From positions 1,054,001-1,118,000 of the forward strand of contig JADJJT010000002.1 of assembly GCA_016706405.1 (NCBI GenBank): 64,000 bases of DNA. The letters run 5' to 3'. The notes under the pieces were generated by a model. It was not told the origin of the DNA, searched no databases, and saw only the letters and a list, made by a program, of their open reading frames with translations. This DNA is from Sphingobacteriales bacterium (lineage in GTDB: Bacteria; Bacteroidota; Bacteroidia; Chitinophagales; UBA2359). Numbering within the stretch: the stretch's first letter is position 1; each line of letters begins with the position of its first letter. The position numbers were made by a program, and so were the translations under genes. Shown in pieces: positions 57,920-64,000 of this stretch.

Positions 57920-59158
57920 ATGAAACCAATTATTAAGTTCAAAACATTGATAACTTGCCTTTATTTTTTAGGCTTATTTAATTTGACTGTTTCTGCCCAA
58001 TACATAGGCAGCCAGCACTTTTTTAATATACAGGGCGAGTGGGTAAAAGTAGATTCGGTAACAAACCGTTACAACAAAGTTATTTTTGAAGAAACAATTT
58101 ATAAAACTTACCGAGTAAAAGCCTATGCTAAAATAGGTAAAAAAGAATTGCCCTTGAAATGGGCTGAAGTAAAAGTATCGGAAGAAGATTTTAGTTTTGT
58201 TGCCACCCTTGCCGGTTCAAAATGTTTAATAATGCCCGTTTTTGACCAAGGCGTTGAAAAACTATATTTACACACCCTGATAGTTGACCCTAACGGAAAT
58301 TATACCGGAAAAGCACTCGACGTGATGGTCCGCAAATCAAGCCTTGAACAATTAGGGCCTAATCCGCCTAATCCGGAAATAAGTTTTGAACAATTTGCCG
58401 GACATTGGAAAAATGAGTGGGACAACTACGTCCGTATTCCAAAACTTCAAATTTATAACAACGAGGGCAAGTATTTAGTTAAATTTTACCGGATTGTAAA
58501 CGACCGGGTAAAATTACTCGGCGAACTTGAGCCTACTAAGTCAAAAACGGATGACAATTATCAAGTAGTTTATACCGACCCAATAATTAACCAAAAAACA
58601 ATAGGTACTTTTTTCCCAATTTTTGTTGGTGATAAAATAAAAGGAATTGACCTACAAGTTGATGAAGTGTATTCAGACGGAGTTCCTAAAAATACGTACA
58701 GGCAGTTTTTTGTTGCCGACCCTAATGCCGAACGAAACGAACTTACCGAAAAATTAATTAAAAATCTTGAAGGCGAATGGGTAGCAATTTTGCCCGGGCC
58801 AACTGCAAAATTAATTGTTCAGCAGGGCGATATTGAAATATTTTTAAACAGCAGCCTCAAAACTGTTGATGACCATGTAGTTATTAACAGCGACCTTGTT
58901 TCGCTCGATAAAAAACCCCTGACAGCCCTTGATGGCGATATGGGCGAATGGTTGGTTGGTACTGCAATTAAATCATTTAGCAGCAACAGAACCTGTATTA
59001 TTGAAACAGATTTAGACCTTAACACTAACCGCGAAAAACCTGTTGTTTTGGTGTTAAATACAAAAAGTGAAGGCAAAGAAAACAAACAAATTAACATACA
59101 AATGAGCGAAGTATTTGTGCGCAAAGATTTTGACCTTAAAACCTTGCAAAAAAAATAA
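57920..59158 (+). CDS. Secreted protein with three lipocalin-like segments, unknown function
   Basis: 412 residues. Signal peptide ITCLYFLGLFNLTVSAQ. Three segments begin with a similar phrase: IQGEWVKVDS (about residue 36), FAGHWKNEWD (about 158) and LEGEWVAILP (about 280), each followed by beta-rich sequence, suggesting tandem lipocalin-like modules. No lipobox and no T9SS tail; ends in LKTLQKK. Family not recognised. nth starts 21 nt after its stop on the same strand. Confidence 0.75.
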   Translation: MKPIIKFKTLITCLYFLGLFNLTVSAQYIGSQHFFNIQGEWVKVDSVTNRYNKVIFEETIYKTYRVKAYAKIGKKELPLKWAEVKVSEEDFSFVATLAGSKCLIMPVFDQGVEKLYLHTLIVDPNGNYTGKALDVMVRKSSLEQLGPNPPNPEISFEQFAGHWKNEWDNYVRIPKLQIYNNEGKYLVKFYRIVNDRVKLLGELEPTKSKTDDNYQVVYTDPIINQKTIGTFFPIFVGDKIKGIDLQVDEVYSDGVPKNTYRQFFVADPNAERNELTEKLIKNLEGEWVAILPGPTAKLIVQQGDIEIFLNSSLKTVDDHVVINSDLVSLDKKPLTALDGDMGEWLVGTAIKSFSSNRTCIIETDLDLNTNREKPVVLVLNTKSEGKENKQINIQMSEVFVRKDFDLKTLQKK

Positions 59159-59179
59159 CAACCCTCATTGATTGCCGCT

Positions 59180-59800
59180 ATGACCTTGCCCCAAAAAGCA
59201 CAGTTTATAACTAAAACTTTAAATAAGCTATTTCCTGAAACGCCTATACCGTTACAGCACACAAACGCCTATACGCTTTTAGTTGCAGTGGTTTTGTCGG
59301 CGCAATGTACAGACGAGCGCGTCAATAAAATTACCCCTCAACTTTTTGCACTTGCCAACACGCCGCAAACCATGCAAGCATTACCCACCGAGGTAATTGC
59401 CAACATTATACGCCCCTGCGGGTTAAGCCCCCAAAAATCAAAAGCAATTCGCAACCTTTCGCAAATTATCGTTGCCAAACACAATGGCCAGGTACCCAAC
59501 AGTTTCGAGGCATTAGAAGCTTTGCCGGGTGTGGGGCATAAAACAGCATCGGTGGTTATGTCGCAAGCCTTTGGGGTGCCTGCTTTTCCGGTCGATACAC
59601 ATATACATAGGCTGGCCCAACGTTGGGGGCTTACATCGGGCAAAAATGTAGTACAAACCGAGCGCGACTTAAAAGCAATTTTCCGGATGGAAGACTGGAA
59701 CAAATTACATTTACAAATTATTTATTTTGGACGGCAATACTGCCCCGCCCGCAATCACCATCCCGATAAATGCCCCATTTGTAGTGTAATAGGCGGGTAG
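59180..59800 (+). CDS. nth: Endonuclease III
   Basis: 206 residues from ATG 59180 (not TTG 59168). Helix-hairpin-helix LPGVGHKTASVV with catalytic Lys121 and Asp139 (FPVDTHIHRL), the positions of E. coli K120/D138. DNA glycosylase/AP lyase for oxidised pyrimidines. The C-terminal cluster loop is odd: C-x9-C-x2-C with only three cysteines and ending five residues later, instead of C-x6-C-x2-C-x5-C. Its stop is directly followed by the stop of the convergent AlkC-like gene. Confidence 0.94.
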   Translation: MTLPQKAQFITKTLNKLFPETPIPLQHTNAYTLLVAVVLSAQCTDERVNKITPQLFALANTPQTMQALPTEVIANIIRPCGLSPQKSKAIRNLSQIIVAKHNGQVPNSFEALEALPGVGHKTASVVMSQAFGVPAFPVDTHIHRLAQRWGLTSGKNVVQTERDLKAIFRMEDWNKLHLQIIYFGRQYCPARNHHPDKCPICSVIGG

Positions 59801-60907
59801 TTAGCCTAACCAAAAAGGTAGTTTAACCTGTTCTAAACCGTTTATAATTAAGCCCACAAAATGTTGCCCTTTGTAATATTTGCGGGTAGTTATGGGTCTA
59901 AACGAATGTTTTTTTTGAATTGTTTGCGTTTCGTTTTCAGTTAATTGCCGTTCGCTTATTTTAAATACTTTTTTATTCCATTTGCCGTTTGCCAATAAAA
60001 AATAAATAGCGTACTCAAGCCTAAGCGCAAAAGGTTTGTTGCTTGGGTTATGCAATGTAAATTGTAGGGTTAAATATTGCCCAATTTCGATTTCAGTTGA
60101 TTGAAGATGTGTGTGGGTAAGCTTAATTAGATTTGAGGTGCTAAGTCCAAACAAAGCCAAAGCCTTGGGGTTTCCGGATTTTAGCAGGGTTCGGGCTGCA
60201 TGTTTTAGCAAAGCCATTCGTTGGGCGTTTAAAGGCTCGGCCCAATTTTGCAATACGTTCAAAACCAAGTCCGGATGGTCTTTGCTAATATCATTAAGGT
60301 TATTGGCTACGCTGCGCCGAACGGTTTCGGATGGGTCGTCTTTTAATCGCTCCAAAATAGGTAAAATGTTGTTGGGCTGGGTTTTAAGATGCGGCACAGC
60401 CATTGCCCATGGCAAGCGAGGCCGGGCACCCTCAGATGCTAATCGCCTAACCGATTCGTTGGGGTGTTTTGCCCATTGCAACATTTGCTCCATCATGGCG
60501 GCTGGGTATTGCTTTAAAAAGGGGCGCACTGCAAACTCACAAGTAATAAATTGGGTTACAAACTCAATGCTTTTAATAGATTGAGGGTAGTTTTGGAGGC
60601 CGTATAGTTCTATATAATCGGGCAAAAACATAAAAACAAGTTGCCCGTTTTTAAAATCTGCCAACCTTAGATTATTAATTAAATTTTCGATTAGCGACAT
60701 TGCCTCGCCAAAATCATCCGGAAAAAACTGTTTTAAAACTTGGGTTGTATGGCGCATCCGGGCTTTAAGCTCGCGTTTTTCCCATGCCTCATCAAATAGT
60801 AACTGTTTAAAAATTTTGCCGTTAAATTTGGGCAATAAAGGTGCTAATATTTGCGCAAAATTGTGGTAAAACTCCTTTGAGTATAGATCTTTTAATAAAC
60901 TACTCAT
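59801..60907 (-). CDS. DNA alkylation repair protein, AlkC-like, with C-terminal beta domain
   Basis: 368 residues from ATG 60907. HEAT-like repeats through residue about 250, with the AlkC-family signature WAKHPNESVRRLASEGARPRLPWA and then DPSETVRRSVANNLNDISKDHP. The last about 110 residues are a beta-rich, Ig-like region (LTLQFTLHNPSNKPFALRLEYAIYF), as in the AlkC subset carrying an extra domain. Excises alkylated bases. Tail-to-tail with nth with no bases between the stops. Confidence 0.9.
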   Translation of the reverse strand: MSSLLKDLYSKEFYHNFAQILAPLLPKFNGKIFKQLLFDEAWEKRELKARMRHTTQVLKQFFPDDFGEAMSLIENLINNLRLADFKNGQLVFMFLPDYIELYGLQNYPQSIKSIEFVTQFITCEFAVRPFLKQYPAAMMEQMLQWAKHPNESVRRLASEGARPRLPWAMAVPHLKTQPNNILPILERLKDDPSETVRRSVANNLNDISKDHPDLVLNVLQNWAEPLNAQRMALLKHAARTLLKSGNPKALALFGLSTSNLIKLTHTHLQSTEIEIGQYLTLQFTLHNPSNKPFALRLEYAIYFLLANGKWNKKVFKISERQLTENETQTIQKKHSFRPITTRKYYKGQHFVGLIINGLEQVKLPFWLG

Positions 60908-60993
60908 AAACAATATTAAATTAACTAGTATTTTTAACTTAGCTCACTCTTGGCTAAAAAGAAATAATTATTGTGCTATTTTTTTGGCGTTAC

Positions 60994-61001
60994 CAAATAT
61001 A
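60994..61001 (-). promoter_or_regulatory. -7 element upstream of the AlkC-like gene
   Basis: Minus-strand TATATTTG, 86 nt before the ATG; no clear -33 element. Confidence 0.3.
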
Positions 61002-61275
61002 AAAGTAAAACAATAAAACTCCATCTCGGTTTATTATGCAACTGTCCCTGAGTTATTGCCCAGAAAAAATTACCTTCGATTTTAAAATGATAACCATTTG
61101 ATTTAATATTAAATTATCGAAAAAGCTGCGATTAAATTTTTATCCGGAAATTTTAGTTTGGCGCGGTAGTTACGCAAAGTTAATAAAGCATGTTTTTTGT
61201 TTATATGAATATCCGGATTTTACTTTTACGAGACTCAATAAGTGCTAAAAAATATTTTTTTAGTTGTCTGTTGCG

Positions 61276-61307
61276 TTGCGAATTATGTTTTAAAATTGGT
61301 AACTTTG
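61276..61307 (+). promoter_or_regulatory. Promoter for the MbnP-like gene
   Basis: TTG (61276-61278), 21-nt spacer, TAACTTTG (61300-61307); 43 nt before the ATG. Confidence 0.5.
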
Positions 61308-61350
61308 CAACCTAAACTAATTTGCCATTCTTAAAAAATACCTTTCTACC

Positions 61351-62109
61351 ATGAATAATCCTATTTGGCACCGTTTTTTATTGCTTGGTTTACTAACTAC
61401 AGCTACGCTGGTGTTTACTGCCTGCCCTGATGACGAACCCGACCCACCCGCCCCAACATACAATGTAAATTTAATTTTTAAGGCGGTTGTAAATGGCTCA
61501 ATCTACAATCCAAGCGATATTTACGCCCACACTAACGGGCAAAACTTTTCGGTTGAAGCATTTCGTTTATATGTTTCGCGGATGGCTATGGTAGCACCCG
61601 ATGGTACAGAGCAATCGCTTGGAGACGTTGCCTTGCTTGACTTAAAAGACCCAGATACAATAAAAGCAAAAATTGCCATTGGCACTTACAATACCTTAAA
61701 ATTTGGCTTGGGCTTAGATGCCGAACTTAATAATACCGACCCTACCGCCGTTCCTAAAGACAGCCCACTTTATTTTGAAAATACTATTTTATATTGGGCT
61801 TGGTTGAAATATACATTTTTAGAGATAATTGGCAAAGCTGACCCTCAATTAGACCCACCACCTTTAAATACCGGATTTGCTTACCATTGCGGCACCGACC
61901 CATTATATAAACCTGTATCGCTACCGCGCCCGCTTACCTTATTGGCCGGCGATGTTAAAAACGTAACAGTAACCATTGATTTGGGTAAAGTTTTTTCGGG
62001 TAGCGCAGGCACTATTGATCTAATTCAAAATAATGTTACCCACTCAAACCCCGATGATATTTTCATTGCCCAACTATTAATGGACAATTTAGCTAATGCT
62101 ATCTTTTAA
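61351..62109 (+). CDS. MbnP-like lipoprotein
   Basis: 252 residues. Signal peptide with lipobox VFTACPDD, then an acidic/Pro tether. The mature part matches the MbnP-like pattern: LIFKAVVNG, FSVEAFRLYVSRMAMVAPDG, VALLDL, IGTYNTLKFGLGLDAELN and a Trp-containing ILYWAWLKYTFLEI. MbnP proteins bind copper and are often next to the di-heme enzyme MbnH; no MbnH is visible here. Probably surface or periplasmic metal handling (inference). Confidence 0.8.
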   Translation: MNNPIWHRFLLLGLLTTATLVFTACPDDEPDPPAPTYNVNLIFKAVVNGSIYNPSDIYAHTNGQNFSVEAFRLYVSRMAMVAPDGTEQSLGDVALLDLKDPDTIKAKIAIGTYNTLKFGLGLDAELNNTDPTAVPKDSPLYFENTILYWAWLKYTFLEIIGKADPQLDPPPLNTGFAYHCGTDPLYKPVSLPRPLTLLAGDVKNVTVTIDLGKVFSGSAGTIDLIQNNVTHSNPDDIFIAQLLMDNLANAIF

Positions 62110-62156
62110 TTAAGCACGATTTCTAGTTTTTAGGTTAGAAACATAATAACTTGGTA

Positions 62157-64000
62157 CTATAAAAATGCCACTTTTATTGTTACGTCTGTTTTTCGGCCTT
62201 TATCATCAACGCAGGTAATTTTGTTAGTGCCTTCAATAGGTTTAAAAAAAAGTTTATCGGCGGCTATGGCTTGTGCATAAAAAGCGTTGTTTACATACCA
62301 ATACACATTTTTTACATCGTTGCCTACGTTGCAGGCGAGCATAATTTCGGTATTATCGGCAGGGTCAAGCAGGTAGTCAATATTTGCAACAGGCGAGCTG
62401 ATGGTTGGTGCAGTATTGTTAAAAATTCGCTCGCAATTGGGGTTGTGTTCGGGCACGGCTTCGTAAGGAATATGGTTAGCTTGGTTATAGGCTACAATTT
62501 CGGGCAGTAATCGTGGGTAGGTTTTAATTTTAAAGCCGTCAATAGGTTTACAGGCTGTACAGTAGCTATAAGTTTCGGTTGGATTAACGGCTACTTCAAA
62601 TAAATGGTTACAAACTTGGCCAGTACTAACGCCGGGAATATATACATCCATTACCTGCTGCTGGCAAAAATGGTCGGGAGGCAAACCCGTTACCGAGCAA
62701 ACCCAACGATATTGCAATTCGGGCGGCGCTACGAACCAGTCTTTTTGAGGCGCATAATCTAAAGTATTAAAAATATAAAACAGCAAAGGCGTAGCAATAT
62801 TGTTTCCGGTTAAATCGGGGTTGCCCTCGCCCGAAAAATTTCCGACCCAAACGCCAATGGTGTAATGCGCGTTGTAGCCAATACTCCAGGCATCTTTACG
62901 GCCATAGCTGGTGCCGGTTTTCCAGGCAATACGTGGCGTATTGGTAAAGGCGCTAAACTGCTGCGGAAAATCGGGGCGCGTTAGCTGCGTTAGCACTTGT
63001 GTAATGCCGTAAGCTGCTGCCGGGCTAAATAAAGGCGTAGTAATCTCTAAACTGTCAGATGGTACAAAATGGGGCTGCCGGTAAACACCCTGATTGGCAA
63101 AAGCGGCGTATAAAGTGGTTAGCTCTTCTAAGCGTGCACCACATCCACCTAAAATAACCGACAAACCCAACACATCTTTTTTAAGCGCTACCTGTTTAAA
63201 ATTAGCTTTTACTAATTGTTCGATAAAATAAGATTTACCCAGGGTGTCTAAAATTTTTACTGCCGGAATATTGAGTGAATTAGCCAAAGCAAACTCAATA
63301 CTAACCATACCATTAAACTTTTTGTCGAAATTAACAGGTGCATATCCGGAATAATTAACCGGAACATCACTAATTTTAAACTTAGGGGTAATCAAGCCTT
63401 TGTCGTAGGCCAGGGCATACAAATATGGTTTTAACGTACTGCCCGGCGACCGCACTGCCCTAACACCGTCCACCTGACCCCCGTCGTCGGTATTTTCAAA
63501 ATTGGCCGACCCCACATAGGCTTCAACTTGCATCGTTTGGTTGTTAATAACCATTACTGCAGCATTGCGCATTCCTTGGTGATACAATCTTCTGATATAA
63601 TTTGTTACCAACTCTTCGGTTTTTTGTTGCTGTTGTAAATTAAGAAATGTTTCAATAGTAGGCTTTGTTGGGTAAGTGTTTTTCATCCGGATACTAAAAT
63701 GAGGTGCTAATTTAGGGGCATCATTGCGCGAAGCATTTAAAGGCTCGTTTAACGCATCGTTTATATTTGCATCCGGAAAAATATGTGCTTGGGCAAACTT
63801 TTTAAGCCATTTATTGCGTGCCTCTACCACTTCGGTATTATTTTGCCCTAGGGTAAGCGAATTTGGGCGATTTGGTATTACACACAAAGCAGTAATTTCG
63901 GCCAAGCTTAAATGGTTGGGCATTTTTTTAAAATACAATAACGCCGCCGATTTTACGCCCTCTATATTACCGCCATAGGGCACTAAACTAAGGTAAATTT
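62157..64000 (-). CDS. pbpC: Penicillin-binding protein 1C, 3' part (truncated by window end)
   Basis: The frame is open to the window edge; the first visible residues IYLSLVPYGGNIEGVKSAA are the end of the glycosyltransferase domain, so the N-terminal part lies beyond. The transpeptidase domain has the SxxK serine (SPGSTLKP), SxN (NSLNIP) and KTG (AWKTGTSYG). The C-terminal about 90 residues are the Bip/PBP1C-specific beta domain. Peptidoglycan polymerisation and crosslinking; PBP1C is often paired with an alpha-2-macroglobulin gene, which may lie just outside. Confidence 0.92.
   Translation of the reverse strand, partial: IYLSLVPYGGNIEGVKSAALLYFKKMPNHLSLAEITALCVIPNRPNSLTLGQNNTEVVEARNKWLKKFAQAHIFPDANINDALNEPLNASRNDAPKLAPHFSIRMKNTYPTKPTIETFLNLQQQQKTEELVTNYIRRLYHQGMRNAAVMVINNQTMQVEAYVGSANFENTDDGGQVDGVRAVRSPGSTLKPYLYALAYDKGLITPKFKISDVPVNYSGYAPVNFDKKFNGMVSIEFALANSLNIPAVKILDTLGKSYFIEQLVKANFKQVALKKDVLGLSVILGGCGARLEELTTLYAAFANQGVYRQPHFVPSDSLEITTPLFSPAAAYGITQVLTQLTRPDFPQQFSAFTNTPRIAWKTGTSYGRKDAWSIGYNAHYTIGVWVGNFSGEGNPDLTGNNIATPLLFYIFNTLDYAPQKDWFVAPPELQYRWVCSVTGLPPDHFCQQQVMDVYIPGVSTGQVCNHLFEVAVNPTETYSYCTACKPIDGFKIKTYPRLLPEIVAYNQANHIPYEAVPEHNPNCERIFNNTAPTISSPVANIDYLLDPADNTEIMLACNVGNDVKNVYWYVNNAFYAQAIAADKLFFKPIEGTNKITCVDDKGRKTDVTIKVAFL

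Larger units (their letters stand above)
60908..61350. other. Divergent intergenic region, 443 bp
   Basis: Between the AlkC-like gene (minus) and the MbnP-like gene (plus). It contains a promoter for each and two TCCGGA palindromes (61143-61148, 61212-61217). AT-rich; no ORF of note and no RNA gene seen. Confidence 0.5.

Noticed and set aside
1..64000. Insertion sequences, integrases, phage genes or rRNA
   Set aside because: No transposase, integrase, structural phage protein or rRNA-like sequence was recognised.

Overview
The window comes from a member of the Bacteroidota. It carries gliding/type IX secretion parts (GldN, a PorT-like barrel), a giant secreted protein built of SprB repeats, and menaquinone-type UbiD/UbiE enzymes. 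Many genes are preceded by the Bacteroidota promoter signature TTTG - about 20 nt - TAnnTTTG, and most starts lack an obvious Shine-Dalgarno. Base composition is about 40% GC. The gene content looks like an environmental, chromosomal (not phage or plasmid) segment, perhaps from the Saprospiria/Chitinophagales/Sphingobacteriales side, but I cannot fix the lineage. No insertion sequence, rRNA, confident tRNA or CRISPR array was found.

Layout. 0-9.2 kb: 3' part of a superfamily 1 helicase fused to a nuclease-like domain, a UbiD-family decarboxylase, two proteins of unknown function, PEP carboxykinase and gldN (minus strand). 9.8-21 kb: a TamB-like giant, an M28 peptidase, then a lipoprotein binding protein with two permeases of a peptide ABC importer of the YejABE type (no ATPase here). 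21-30 kb: CCA-adding enzyme, an M61 peptidase split by a frameshift, a DegT aminotransferase, formate-THF ligase, a family 2 glycosyltransferase and a membrane-anchored unknown. 30-42 kb: dienoyl-CoA reductase-like SDR, UPF0316 protein, CoA-transferase subunit B, Kup K+ transporter, then a same-strand run MFS-GNAT-unknown-aldo/keto reductase-UbiE-PorT, and priA on the other strand. 42.7-51.3 kb: one SprB-repeat adhesin of about 2,860 residues, read here in pieces because of single-base indels. 51-64 kb: uvrA, msrA, thiolase, a frameshifted phospholipase C-like gene, a secreted unknown, nth abutting an AlkC-like glycosylase tail to tail, an MbnP-like lipoprotein and the C-terminal part of PBP1C.

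The most unusual signal is not a gene. The palindrome TCCGGA occurs about 90 times by hand count, roughly ten times the naive expectation. It lies in coding and intergenic DNA alike, mostly as (A/T)TCCGGA(A/T), and is absent from the about 5.6 kb around the SprB array. This resembles the highly iterated palindrome HIP1 of cyanobacteria and may be a methylation, repair or uptake-related genomic signature. The SprB array itself (12 units of 453 bp with a higher-order 3-unit period) and its non-canonical C-terminal tail are the next most interesting items. Several genes (adhesin, M61, phospholipase) have single-base frameshifts in short homopolymers, which points to residual consensus errors of a long-read assembly rather than true decay.
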